From GWE2-40-63 sp050251815 (lineage in GTDB: Bacteria > Bacteroidota > Bacteroidia > Bacteroidales > SZUA-534), in NCBI GenBank assembly GCA_050251815.1, contig JBFWMB010000013.1:7207-71206 (forward strand): DNA of 64,000 nt, written 5' to 3'. Numbering within the stretch: position 1 is the stretch's first letter; every line of letters starts with the position of its first letter. Shown one piece after another: positions 25,629 to 35,700 of the stretch. Made by a program: the position numbers and the translations under genes. The notes beneath the pieces are model-generated. The model worked only from the letters and a program-made list of their open reading frames with translations, ran no database searches and was not told the origin of the DNA.

Positions 25629-27653
25629 ATGGATCTTACCATAAAATCACCGTTCCGCCCTACCGGAGATCAACCTGAAGCCATCAGGCAATTGACCGAA
25701 GGAATTGAACAGGGGATTCCCTATCAAACATTATTGGGGGTTACCGGTTCAGGGAAAACATTTTCAATTGCCAATGTGCTTGAAAAAGTTAAACGACCGG
25801 CCCTGGTACTGAGCCATAACAAAACACTTGCAGCTCAATTGTATTCTGAGCTAAAGGAGTTTTTTCCCGATAATGCCGTAGAATATTTTGTATCGTATTA
25901 CGATTATTATCAACCGGAAGCTTATTTACCTGTAACCGACACTTACATTGAAAAAGATTTAAGTATTAACGATGAAATTGAAAAGCTTCGTCTGCGAACA
26001 ACTTCTTCACTTCTTTCCGGAAGGCGCGATGTGATTGTCGTTTCATCGGTTTCGTGTTTATACGGAATTGGCAATCCGGATGATTTTCATGAAAACAGCA
26101 TCTTTATAAAAAAGGGAGCCAATGTAGGTCGAAATCAGTTTCTGCGTAAATTGGTTGACGCCCTTTACAGCCGCAACGAAGTCGATTTTAAACGGGGAAA
26201 TTTCAGAGTAAAAGGTGATACTGTAGATGTATTTTTAGCTTACGGCGATTATGCCTACCGCATTATTTTCTGGGGCGATGAAGTGGAACAAATTTATTCT
26301 TTCGATCCACTTAACGGGCATACAATTGATAAAATGGATCAGGCACTAATCTATCCTGCCAACATATTTGTAACCACGCAAGCCCGTATTCAACAAGCTA
26401 TTAAGCAAATACAGGACGATTTGGTTTTGCGCATCGACTATTTTAACAGCATCGGTAAAACCCACGAAGCCAAACGTATTAATGAACGGGTAAATTACGA
26501 TTTGGAAATGATTCGTGAACTGGGTCATTGTCCCGGAATTGAAAACTATTCCCGGTATTTTGATGGGCGAAACGAAGGAAGCCGGCCTTTTTGCCTGCTC
26601 GATTATTTTCCCGAAGATTTTATCACTATTATTGACGAAAGCCACGTTACCCTGCCTCAAATCAGGGCTATGTACGGCGGCGACCGCTCGCGAAAAGAAA
26701 CTCTGGTTGAGTATGGTTTTCGTTTGCCTGCTGCTATTGATAACCGTCCGTTGAAATTTGAGGAGTTTGAATCAGTTACCGGACAAACCATTTATGTTAG
26801 TGCAACACCAGCCGACTATGAACTGGAAAAATGCAATGGTGTTATTGCAGAACAGGTTATTCGCCCCACCGGATTGCTCGATCCAATTATTGAAGTTCGT
26901 CCCAGTCTGAATCAGATTGACGATTTGATAAAAGAAATACACCATATTATTACCAGGGAAGAAAGAGTATTGGTAACTACTTTGACCAAACGCATGGCTG
27001 AGGAATTAAACAAATACCTGCTTAAATTAAATATAAAAAGTAACTACATCCATAGCGATGTGGATACCCTGGATAGAATTGAAATAATGGAAAACCTCCG
27101 CAAAGGAGCTTATGATGTGCTGGTGGGCGTAAATTTGTTGCGCGAAGGACTCGATTTACCTGAAGTTTCGTTGGTGGCAATTTTAGATGCTGATAAGGAA
27201 GGGTTTCTACGCTCAGAGCGATCGCTTACCCAAACTGCCGGACGAGCTGCCCGAAATGTGAACGGGAAAGTGTTAATGTATGCAGATAAAGTTACCGGAT
27301 CCATGCAACGTACTATAGATGAAACCAATCGCAGGAGACTAAAACAATTGGCTTACAATCAGGATAATGGAATAACGCCTCAATCCATTGTAAAAGCAAA
27401 ACGCAGCATGGTAAGCAAAGACATGGAAACAAAGCCAGCTACTACTGCCTATAGTGGAAAAGAGCACACCGATATTGCAGCCGATCCGGTAATTGCTTAT
27501 ATGAGTCAGGAAGCTCTGATGAAAACCATTGACAAAACCCGCAAACAAATGGAGCAAGCTGCCGGGAAACTCGATTTTATGGAGGCGGCACGCTTACGTG
27601 ACGAAATGTTTGAGTTACAAAAACTGGTGGAAAAGAAAAAACTGATTAAATAA
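25629..27653 (+). CDS. uvrB: Excinuclease ABC subunit B
   Basis: The 674-residue UvrB is the damage-verifying helicase-like subunit of nucleotide excision repair. It has Walker A GVTGSGKT (about residues 39-46), the beta-hairpin with YYDYYQPEAYLP, the DESH box (IIDESHVTLPQ), helicase motifs V and VI (VGVNLLREGLDLPEVSLVAILDADKEGFLRS; QTAGRAARN) and a C-terminal UVR domain (KTRKQMEQAAGKLDFMEAARLRDEMFELQ) that contacts UvrC. Length and order are normal. A bidirectional terminator separates it from the convergent rpoD. Confidence 0.98.
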   Translation: MDLTIKSPFRPTGDQPEAIRQLTEGIEQGIPYQTLLGVTGSGKTFSIANVLEKVKRPALVLSHNKTLAAQLYSELKEFFPDNAVEYFVSYYDYYQPEAYLPVTDTYIEKDLSINDEIEKLRLRTTSSLLSGRRDVIVVSSVSCLYGIGNPDDFHENSIFIKKGANVGRNQFLRKLVDALYSRNEVDFKRGNFRVKGDTVDVFLAYGDYAYRIIFWGDEVEQIYSFDPLNGHTIDKMDQALIYPANIFVTTQARIQQAIKQIQDDLVLRIDYFNSIGKTHEAKRINERVNYDLEMIRELGHCPGIENYSRYFDGRNEGSRPFCLLDYFPEDFITIIDESHVTLPQIRAMYGGDRSRKETLVEYGFRLPAAIDNRPLKFEEFESVTGQTIYVSATPADYELEKCNGVIAEQVIRPTGLLDPIIEVRPSLNQIDDLIKEIHHIITREERVLVTTLTKRMAEELNKYLLKLNIKSNYIHSDVDTLDRIEIMENLRKGAYDVLVGVNLLREGLDLPEVSLVAILDADKEGFLRSERSLTQTAGRAARNVNGKVLMYADKVTGSMQRTIDETNRRRLKQLAYNQDNGITPQSIVKAKRSMVSKDMETKPATTAYSGKEHTDIAADPVIAYMSQEALMKTIDKTRKQMEQAAGKLDFMEAARLRDEMFELQKLVEKKKLIK

Positions 27654-27654
27654 A

Positions 27655-27677
27655 AAAGAGCGGAAGTACCGCTCTTT
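27655..27677. terminator. Bidirectional terminator between uvrB and rpoD
   Basis: AAAGAGCGG (27655-27663) pairs with CCGCTCTTT (27669-27677) around AAGTA. It starts just after the uvrB stop and lies 12 bp before the rpoD stop on the other strand. Confidence 0.8.
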
Positions 27678-27689
27678 CTGTTATTATCG

Positions 27690-28550
27690 TTATCCTAAAT
27701 AGGTTTTTAACAATTTACTGCGCGAAGTGTGACGTAATCGGCGAATGGCTTTTTCTTTAATCTGGCGAACTCGCTCACGAGTCAAACCAAATTTCTCACC
27801 AATTTCTTCCAAAGTCATTTCCTGGCAGGCAATTCCGAAAAACAAACGAATAATATCGCGCTCACGTTCGGTTAATGTTGCCAAAGCACGTTCAATTTCT
27901 TTGCTCAGCGATTCGCTGATTAATAAGGTATCAGCAATTGGGGAATCTTTATTCTCCAACACGTCCAAAAGACTGTTGTCTTCGCCTTCAACAAAAGGTG
28001 CATCAACCGAGATATGGCGACCTGATACACGTAAGGTATCGACCACTTTATCTTTTGGCAAATCCAAGGCAAATGCAAGTTCTTCGGGTGAAGGAGTGCG
28101 TTCATTTTCCTGTTCAAATTTTGAATAGGCTTTATTGATTTTATTTAAAGAACCTACCTGATTTAATGGCAAACGAACAATTCTTGATTGCTCAGCTAAT
28201 GCCTGCAAAATTGACTGACGAATCCACCAAACAGCATACGAAATAAACTTAAAGCCCCGGGTTTCGTCAAACTTTTCAGCAGCTTTTATCAATCCAAGGT
28301 TACCTTCGTTAATTAAGTCAGGAAGACTAAGACCTTGGTTTTGATATTGTTTAGCAACCGAAACCACAAAACGCAGGTTAGCTTTTGTTAATTTCTCCAA
28401 TGCAATTCGATCCCCCTTACGAATCCGCTGCGCTAATTCAACCTCCTCTTCAACTGTTATAAGCTCTTCCTTTCCAATCTCTTGCAAATACTTGTCAAGC
28501 GAAGCACTTTCACGGTTGGTTATCGACTTGGTGATTTTTAATTGTCTCAT
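27690..28550 (-). CDS. rpoD: Primary sigma factor RpoD (short Bacteroidota type)
   Basis: The 286-residue sigma-70 factor starts almost directly at region 1.2 (SLDKYLQEIGKEELIT) and lacks region 1.1, as is typical of the primary sigma factor of Bacteroidota. Region 2 (ANLRFVVSVAKQYQNQGLSLPDLINEGNLGLIKA; FKFISYAVWWIRQSI), region 3 and region 4 (LTERERDIIRLFFG; EMTLEEIGEKFGLTRERVRQIKEKAIRRLR) are complete. This protein is expected to read the TTTG/TAnnTTTG promoters seen through the window. htrA lies upstream on the same strand with a hairpin between the two genes. Confidence 0.95.
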   Translation of the reverse strand: MRQLKITKSITNRESASLDKYLQEIGKEELITVEEEVELAQRIRKGDRIALEKLTKANLRFVVSVAKQYQNQGLSLPDLINEGNLGLIKAAEKFDETRGFKFISYAVWWIRQSILQALAEQSRIVRLPLNQVGSLNKINKAYSKFEQENERTPSPEELAFALDLPKDKVVDTLRVSGRHISVDAPFVEGEDNSLLDVLENKDSPIADTLLISESLSKEIERALATLTERERDIIRLFFGIACQEMTLEEIGEKFGLTRERVRQIKEKAIRRLRHTSRSKLLKTYLG

Positions 28551-28589
28551 ACAATAATTTTCTTTTGCCAGTTATAAAAATTGAACGAC

Positions 28590-28632
28590 ATAAAACAAAA
28601 ACCCGACCACATTTTTCAATTATGATCAGGTT
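28590..28632 (-). terminator. Terminator-like hairpin between htrA and rpoD
   Basis: On the minus strand AACCTGATCA pairs with TGGTCGGGTT (two G-U pairs; arms 28623-28632 and 28600-28609) and is followed by TTTTTGTTTT. It could end the htrA transcript. A possible rpoD -7 box (CAAAATTA on the plus strand, 28729-28736) lies on the far side of it, so it could also act as an attenuator in the rpoD leader. Confidence 0.55.
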
Positions 28633-28754
28633 ATTGCTTTAAGTGGTTTTTATAATTCATCCCTTTTCTGAGAATTACTTTTTTTCTAGTTAACGTACAA
28701 CAGTACGCATAAAACCTTAAAAGGGTTACAAAATTATAAAATAAATGTTAATTA

Positions 28755-30206
28755 TTAAATACCAAATGCATAATAAGCTGAAATTCCATTGGGATAAACC
28801 CCTTCAATATAAACACCCCCTTCTAAATTATTGAATATCAATCGTAATTCCTGAATGTCAAAAGTTGCTCTCCGGTTTACTGAGGTGATTATAAATCCTT
28901 CTTTTATTCCGGCCGATTTGAGTTTACCATCACCTACAGAAACAACTTGAACTCCCCCCTTGATTCTAAGCTTATTAGCGTCGGATGGTGAAAGAGTCTT
29001 GAATTCAGCACCAAACAGTTGCAGGGTTTCATCGGCTTTAATAATATCGGTTTTTCCTTCGATATTTCGTAACGTAAGCAATACGGTTTTCTTTTTATCG
29101 CCCCGAAGCACAGTAACTGAAACCTGATCGCCAGGCCTGTGCTGACCAATTTGTTCCTGAAGCTCTGAAGTGCTATTTACAGAAACATCTTTAACTTTAA
29201 GAATTACATCACCACCTCTAATGCCGGCTTCTTTGGCGGCACCGTCGGGCGATACATCACTTACATATACTCCTTGGGTGCTGGTTATGCCACTTTGTTT
29301 AGCCAAAGGTGAGGTAACATCGGCAATACTAACTCCAATGTAAGCCCTTTGCACAGCTCCATATTCAAGCAAATCGCTCACAACTTTTTGGGCAATTTTT
29401 TGAGGAACTGCAAAAGAATATCCTGAAAAAGAACCGGTTGGGCTTGCTATAGCGGTATTGATTCCCACTAATTTTCCCTGGGTATTTACCAGGGCACCGC
29501 CACTATTGCCTGGATTTACTGCGGCATCGGTTTGAATAAATGCTTCAATGGCGGTACTTTTATTAAGAATATTAATACTTCGGGCTTTGGCACTCACAAT
29601 TCCAGCCGTTACGGTTGATGCCAGGTTAAATGGGTTCCCAACAGCCAGCACCCATTCACCAATTTGTAGTTGATCAGAATCTCCCCAATCGAGGTAAGGA
29701 AGGTTTTTTTCGTCAATTTTTATTAAAGCAATATCGGTGGCCTGATCGGCACCAATTACTTTTGCTGTGTAGGTTTTTTTATCGTTCAGGGTAACTTCCA
29801 GTTTATCGGCTCCCTCAATTACGTGGTTATTGGTTACTATGTAACCGTCGTTCGAAATAATAACCCCGCTACCTGCCGAAACAATAGGAGCCGGTTCCTG
29901 CTGGTAATTGGGTCTTCCGAACAAAAAATTATAAAATGGATTTTCGTAGCCTGAAATCTGGCTCCGTACTTTAACATGCACCACAGCATGAACCGTTTTT
30001 TGGGCCGCTTCAGTAAAATCCATGCTGGTTAAAACGGCTAATGAATTTTTTACCGGTACAACTTCTTCTGCTGAAGTGGATTTTTGGGGATAATAATCAC
30101 TTTGAGTATGCTGCAATGCAGGTTTCTCAATAAGTAAATGATATCCTGTAAGTGTTACTACTCCCCCAATTATTGAAGCAGTAAGCAATCCAATTATTTT
30201 TTTCAT
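28755..30206 (-). CDS. HtrA/Deg-family periplasmic serine protease
   Basis: The 483-residue protein has an N-terminal signal or anchor helix (residues 4-25), a trypsin-like protease domain and two PDZ domains (about 290-380 and 400-475). The catalytic triad is His128 (TNNHVIEGAD), Asp158 (ATDIALIKI) and Ser235 (NPGNSGGALV). It degrades or refolds misfolded envelope proteins and is usually essential under heat or envelope stress. It is a Do/DegQ-type enzyme. It is divergent from dapF and upstream of rpoD on the same strand. Confidence 0.93.
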   Translation of the reverse strand: MKKIIGLLTASIIGGVVTLTGYHLLIEKPALQHTQSDYYPQKSTSAEEVVPVKNSLAVLTSMDFTEAAQKTVHAVVHVKVRSQISGYENPFYNFLFGRPNYQQEPAPIVSAGSGVIISNDGYIVTNNHVIEGADKLEVTLNDKKTYTAKVIGADQATDIALIKIDEKNLPYLDWGDSDQLQIGEWVLAVGNPFNLASTVTAGIVSAKARSINILNKSTAIEAFIQTDAAVNPGNSGGALVNTQGKLVGINTAIASPTGSFSGYSFAVPQKIAQKVVSDLLEYGAVQRAYIGVSIADVTSPLAKQSGITSTQGVYVSDVSPDGAAKEAGIRGGDVILKVKDVSVNSTSELQEQIGQHRPGDQVSVTVLRGDKKKTVLLTLRNIEGKTDIIKADETLQLFGAEFKTLSPSDANKLRIKGGVQVVSVGDGKLKSAGIKEGFIITSVNRRATFDIQELRLIFNNLEGGVYIEGVYPNGISAYYAFGI

Positions 30207-30299
30207 CTATTTATGTGTTTTAAAAGTTAAACATAAGAATTTGTTCTGTTCTATTTCACTAGTTATGCCTTTGAAACGAAAACTATTTTTTTTTTGTTG

Positions 30300-30307
30300 T
30301 ACATTTG
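30300..30307 (+). promoter_or_regulatory. -7 box of dapF
   Basis: TACATTTG matches TAnnTTTG, 40 bp before the dapF ATG. The nearest TTTG (30270-30273) is 26 nt upstream, longer than the usual spacer. Confidence 0.45.
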
Positions 30308-30347
30308 GCCTACTTTAACAAAAGTTTAACCATTTAAATTTTGTTTA

Positions 30348-31133
30348 ATGACCCAGAAAGTTGCTTTTTCAAAATATCATGGAACGGGAAACGATTTTAT
30401 TCTAATAAACGCTTTTGATACATCGCTTGAACTCAGCGAACAAGCCATACAAACTATGTGCCATCGAAGGTATGGAATTGGTGCCGATGGTTTAATTGTA
30501 CTCCGAAAAAATGAAGGATTTGATTTCTATATGGACTTTTATAATTCCGATGGAAAGCCTGGAAGTATGTGTGGTAATGGCGGAAGATGTATTGTTGCTT
30601 TTGCGCACGATTTAGGGCTTATAAAAAATGAGGCCCGCTTTTTAGCACCCGATGGCCCGCATGTAGCCATATATGAAACTGCTGACAAAATTTCACTTAA
30701 AATGGCCGATGTTACCGACATTAAACAACATGATTTGGGATTGTTTATAAATACCGGTTCTCCTCACCTGGTTATTAATAAAAGTAAACAAACCACCTTT
30801 AATGTTTATGCTGAAGGAAAAAAAATACGAAATGGAAAAAATTATAAAGCAGAGGGTGTTAATGTTAACTTTTTTCAGATAAATCAAAACATTCCAAAAA
30901 TATTTACCTACGAGCGCGGTGTTGAGGACGAAACCTACTCCTGTGGCACTGGGACAGTGGCAACTGCTCTTACTTTGAATCAGTTATTTGGAAATTCGTC
31001 ACCAGTAACATTGCAGGCCAAAGGTGGACAGCTGAAAGTACATTTTAGTAAAGATGATGAAAACGGCTACACGGATATCTGGCTCGAAGGTCCAACAAAA
31101 AAAACTTTTACAGGAACTTACCTGCTCGATTAA
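30348..31133 (+). CDS. dapF: Diaminopimelate epimerase
   Basis: The 261-residue enzyme interconverts LL- and meso-diaminopimelate for lysine and peptidoglycan synthesis. The two catalytic cysteines are Cys75 (GSMCGNGGRC) and Cys199 (TYSCGTGTVATA), one in each mirror-image lobe. The N-terminal signature FSKYHGTGNDFILI is intact. Length is slightly short but complete. It is followed 78 bp later by the siaB-like gene, which has its own -7 box. Confidence 0.96.
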   Translation: MTQKVAFSKYHGTGNDFILINAFDTSLELSEQAIQTMCHRRYGIGADGLIVLRKNEGFDFYMDFYNSDGKPGSMCGNGGRCIVAFAHDLGLIKNEARFLAPDGPHVAIYETADKISLKMADVTDIKQHDLGLFINTGSPHLVINKSKQTTFNVYAEGKKIRNGKNYKAEGVNVNFFQINQNIPKIFTYERGVEDETYSCGTGTVATALTLNQLFGNSSPVTLQAKGGQLKVHFSKDDENGYTDIWLEGPTKKTFTGTYLLD

Positions 31134-31145
31134 TTGAATATTTTA

Positions 31146-31153
31146 TATATTTG
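31146..31153 (+). promoter_or_regulatory. -7 box of the siaB-siaC pair
   Basis: TATATTTG matches TAnnTTTG, just after the dapF stop and 58 bp before the ATG at 31212. No good -33 box was seen. Confidence 0.4.
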
Positions 31154-31211
31154 ATTTTAATGAAAGAAAACTCTATATTTAGCATTGAAAAGGGATAACA
31201 AAATTGAGTTA

Positions 31212-32336
31212 ATGGCTACCCAACATTCAGAAATAAGTTATGCTTACCGGTTATTTGAAGGAATGCAGAAGGATAACCTGAGCTACATTTACCGCGGAGT
31301 ATTCAGTCAGAATATAACGGATGGTATTTTAACACTTACCGAATCGAATCTCGATAAATCGGGTGAAGACTCCAAGATAAAGAAAAGAGTGTTTACCATT
31401 ATGGTAGAGGGTTTGCAGAACATTACCCGCCACCAGGAAATGGAAGAAAGTTCTGATGTTAAGGAAACCGGAATTTTTTTAATTCAGGATGTTGACAACC
31501 GCTACTATATTACAACCGGAAATCCCATCCTAAAAAGAAACATTCCGAACCTTACCGAGCAGCTGAATAAAATAAACAGCCTGGATAACGAAGAACTAAA
31601 GAATTATTACAAAAGAGTACTAAACGACAACATAATCTCCGACAAAGGTGGTGCCGGACTCGGTTTAATTGAAATGGCCCGCAAGTCGGGCAATAAACTG
31701 GTTTACGACTTTGTTGATTTGAACGAAAACTACTCTTACTTTTATTTAAACACCGAAATTTCGCAAAACGAAACCGATCACAGCCCCGAAGTTCACAAAG
31801 CCACCTCTGCCCTCGAAAACATAAAAGTAATTCACCGACTGCTTAATCAGGAAGATGTGGTTCTTATTTTCAATGGTATTTTTAACCAGGAAAGTCTATT
31901 GAATTTGCTGTCGATTATGGAAAACCAGATGATGGAACACAACCTGAATCTTAAGAAAAAGGTGTTCAACATTATGGTTGAGATGCTTCAGAATATTGTG
32001 AAACATGGCGCAAACAGTCTGGGAAATAATCTAAATCCGGGTATCTTCTTTATCAATCAAAAAGGCAAACAATACCACCTAAACACAGGCAATTACATTT
32101 ACAAAAATGATGTTGAAAATTTAAAAAAGAAAATCAATTACGTTAATTCACTCACCATGGATGAATTAAATGAATTTTATGAAAAAAGTCTTTTTAATTT
32201 TCAGATTGACACCAGTAAAGAAGCCGGTTTGGGCTTGATTGAATTACGGTTAAAAACAAATCGTAAATTAACTTTCGAAATCAATGATTTTAACGAAAAA
32301 TTTAGTTTTTTTGTTCTACAAACAGTAGTTGACTAA
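31212..32336 (+). CDS. Tandem SiaB-like protein kinase
   Basis: From the ATG at 31212 the protein has 374 residues; a TTG at 31185 is also in frame. It consists of two copies of the SiaB/DUF6272 domain. Each copy has a GHKL-type N box (FTIMVEGLQNITRH in the first, FNIMVEMLQNIVKH in the second) and a glycine box (GGAGLGLIEMARKSGN and EAGLGLIELRLKTN). In Pseudomonas aeruginosa, SiaB is a single-domain kinase that phosphorylates SiaC; the double form here is unusual compared with that. The siaC-like start is only 8 bp downstream of the stop. Kinase activity on SiaC is inferred from the family. Confidence 0.8.
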   Translation: MATQHSEISYAYRLFEGMQKDNLSYIYRGVFSQNITDGILTLTESNLDKSGEDSKIKKRVFTIMVEGLQNITRHQEMEESSDVKETGIFLIQDVDNRYYITTGNPILKRNIPNLTEQLNKINSLDNEELKNYYKRVLNDNIISDKGGAGLGLIEMARKSGNKLVYDFVDLNENYSYFYLNTEISQNETDHSPEVHKATSALENIKVIHRLLNQEDVVLIFNGIFNQESLLNLLSIMENQMMEHNLNLKKKVFNIMVEMLQNIVKHGANSLGNNLNPGIFFINQKGKQYHLNTGNYIYKNDVENLKKKINYVNSLTMDELNEFYEKSLFNFQIDTSKEAGLGLIELRLKTNRKLTFEINDFNEKFSFFVLQTVVD

Positions 32337-32343
32337 CCAAACA

Positions 32344-32718
32344 ATGGAAAAACTAATAATTGAACATACTGAAGATACTCCTGATGTTCGTTTTGAGCCC
32401 GAAAACGGGATTTTCTGCATTGAAGGACGCTCGCTTCCTGAAAATGCAGTAGCTTTTTACAATCCGATTCTTGAATGGTTAAAACAATATGAAAATTCAG
32501 CATATAAAGGATTAACTTTCGATTTTAAACTGGATTACTTTAATACGGCATCGGCAAAACAAATTACCAAATTGTTGATTCAATTGCAGCAAATGACTCA
32601 AAAATTCGACATAAAAGTAAAATGGCATTATTACGTTGAAGACGCCGATATTATGGCTTCAGGAATCCGTTTTGCAAAACTGATAAAAGCAAATATTGAA
32701 CTACTGCCCTACGAATAG
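32344..32718 (+). CDS. SiaC-family regulatory phosphoprotein (DUF1987)
   Basis: The 124-residue protein starts at the ATG at 32344 (MEKLIIEHTEDTP); an upstream TTG at 32329 would overlap the kinase gene. The DUF1987 core is clear (FDFKLDYFNTASAKQITKLL). With this start the Thr of FNTAS is residue 68, the position reported as the phosphorylation site of P. aeruginosa SiaC. It is probably phosphorylated by the SiaB-like kinase directly upstream and dephosphorylated by one or more of the PP2C phosphatases that follow on the opposite strand. The target is unknown: no diguanylate cyclase is present in the window. It converges on the next gene with a 3-bp gap. Confidence 0.85.
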   Translation: MEKLIIEHTEDTPDVRFEPENGIFCIEGRSLPENAVAFYNPILEWLKQYENSAYKGLTFDFKLDYFNTASAKQITKLLIQLQQMTQKFDIKVKWHYYVEDADIMASGIRFAKLIKANIELLPYE

Positions 32719-32721
32719 TAA

Positions 32722-35700
32722 TTATTCCAGGTTAACTCCTACAATTAGTATATCATCTACCTGATTTAGTGCACCTTTCCATCGTAAAAATTCGATGTCG
32801 AGCATGGTTTTCTGGTTGTTATAATTTTCCTTACTTAAGGTTTGCAGCAACTTTTTAAATCGACTCGATTTGAATTTTTTTCCATGCTGTCCACCAAATT
32901 GATCGGGGTAACCATCGGTGAACATATACAACACATCGTTAGACTGATAACTTATTTGTTTTTGCTTAAACGACTGTTTAGCCGTAATGTAAATGCTGAT
33001 GGGCATTTTATCAGCTTCGAGTTCAATTAACCCCTCACTGTTAACCAAATACGATTTATTGTTAGCACCTGCGTATGTAATCAGCTTTTTTTGCGTATCA
33101 ATCACACAGATTGATACATCCATTCCATCTTTTGCCTCATTATCATCGCCTTTTTGCCCAAGCGATGCGATCACTTTTTCGCGTAATAAGTTCAGTATTT
33201 GATAGGGTTCTAAAATACCGTTTTCTTTAATAATATTGTTTAAAAAAGTAAAACCGATAAGACTCATAAAAGCTCCGGGAATTCCATGCCCTGTAGAATC
33301 GACTACTGCCAGAATTTTTAAATTATTAACTTCGTGAACCCAAAAGAAATCGCCTGAAACAATGTCACGGGGTTTATCATATACAAACGAATCTTTAAAA
33401 ATTGCAGTTAGATCAGATTCCTTATTAAATACAGCCTTCTGAATCCGTTCGGCATATAAAATACTGTCGATAATTTCTTTTTGCTGGCTGGTGATTGCGT
33501 CGCGCTGTTGAAGTGCCAAATCGCGTTGCCGGGCTATTTCATCTTTTTGCGCGGCAATTTCAGTTTCTGCATATTTTAAGCGCGATATATCGGTTTCAAT
33601 AGATATTAGGTTTTTAACCTGCTTATTTTCATTGAGAACCGGTGTTAAGGTAGTTTGCACCCAAACTTTTGTTCCGTATTTTGTTGCTTTTTGGTTTTCA
33701 AAAATAATGGGTTTTCTATCACCAAACCATAAGTTAACCATGTCGTTAATGGTTACATCGGCAAATTCACCCAATAAATCAGTTTTTGAATGTATAACTT
33801 CTCCAAAAGAAAAACCAAATAGGCGTGTATAGCCCTCGTTTACCCATTCAATTTTACCACTGTTGTCCATAATGCTGACCGCATTATCGGTTTTGCTTGC
33901 TACCAGTGAAAGTTTCTGAAGTTCGAGGTTTGCCAGATAAAGTTTTCCTGCCTGTTTTTCTATCTCTTCCTTTTGTGATTCTTCTTTATGAATGGCTTCC
34001 TTAATTATCGATTGCAATTTCTTTTTTTCCTTCTTTAAGCGCAAAGTATAAAGGAAAACAAATAGCCAAACCAAGCCAAAAACAAAAACAAAAAAAGTTA
34101 TCAATGCCGCGGGTTTCTGATACCATGGCGGAATAATTTCAAATGAAAATTCGGCCTGATTACTCACTTTATTATAAATATTTTCGGCCCGAACCTTAAA
34201 TACATATTTGCCTGATGGCAAATTGGTATAATTAACCGTTTGCCTTTTGTTTGCCTCACTCCATTGTTTTTCAAAGCCATCCAATATATAACGATAGCTT
34301 ACGGATTCGCTTTTTTGAAAAAATGCTGCCGAAAATTTTATTGAAAAAGTATTCTGATCGTAGGGTATCGACTGTTTTAACTTATAATTTGATGTAAAAA
34401 CGCCATCGAAGCTTTGTTGTAAATAATCCATGCCAAATTCAACCTCGTCAAAGAAAACCTTAAAATTGTATTCGGGTGTTTTTTGATAGTTCTGATTTAA
34501 AATAAAGATATCTTCTTCAGAAATAACGGAAACTCCCAGATGATTTGAAATATGTATTCCCTGAATGGCTCTCCCCTGCAATCGCTTATATTCAGCCAAT
34601 GCAATTTCATTTTTTGAAATATCGTACTTCATTAGACCTTTGGAAGTTGCGAACCAATAATTTCCATAAGCATCTTTATCCATTGCCTGCACTGCAATAT
34701 GGTCTTTCTGATAATTCAGTCCCATGGTTAAATCTGGCTCAAAAGCCTGCTTACCCGATGAAAGTAATGCTATGTCAGCACTAAAAATTCCAAAGTTTGA
34801 GGTAAGATAAATTTTTCCATTAAAACAGTACATTCCTGTCAGAATAATTCCTGGATAGCTATTGCTTAATTGCGGATATTTATAAACCTGATAACTACTT
34901 AACGATTCCTGTTCATCGAACGAAATACGGAACAAAGAATTGAAAGCCGATTGAATCCACAAATCACCATTAGATACAGTTAGTATTTTCCGAATCGACT
35001 CAGACATTTTAGTCAGTTGCGTACTTTTTTCGACCTTAACTTTCCCATTTTCAAAGGAAAGATCCAGGACTTCTAATCCATTGGCTCCTCCTAAAAATAT
35101 CCTACCGGGATGTTTAACCGAGGTACTTATGGAATAACAGCCATAAATGCTGTGAATACTCTCGATGCGATTATCGGGATAAACAACTGCTAAATCACGC
35201 AAAAAAGAGGCCAATAAAATGTTTTGCTTGCTATTGGGTAATTGTATCTGGCAGTAATCGAGGTTATAAATTAATTCCGGACTAAGTTGTTGAAAGGTTT
35301 TATGTTTCCAGGGCTCTTCTTTGTTGATGGGCATAAAGTATATTCCGCTCGATGTTCCACAATATAAGTTATTGTTGTAAATTGTAAGTTTTTGAATATT
35401 CCCGTCGATGCCTGAATTAACGCCAAAGCGATTAAATGGAACACTCAATTCTACATGTGAGATTCCCTTTTCCTGGGCAATCCATAAATCGTTATGGGTA
35501 TCGCTGCTAACAAAATAGGTTGCGTTATTTATTAAACCGCTCTGCTTATCAAAAACATATTTTAGTTTACCTTCTTCAGAAATTATAAAAACGCCACTTT
35601 TTAAAGTTGCCAGAGCAATATCGCCATTTTTTAAAAGGGTAGCATGATAAATATTCCCTATTTGCAGCATGTTATCGGCTTCGTTTTGAAACTTGGCCCA

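Noticed and set aside
31160..31198. Twelve-codon ORF in the siaB leader (MKENSIFSIEKG)
   Set aside because: It is very short, has no biased codon run and overlaps the alternative TTG start of siaB; chance is the simplest explanation.
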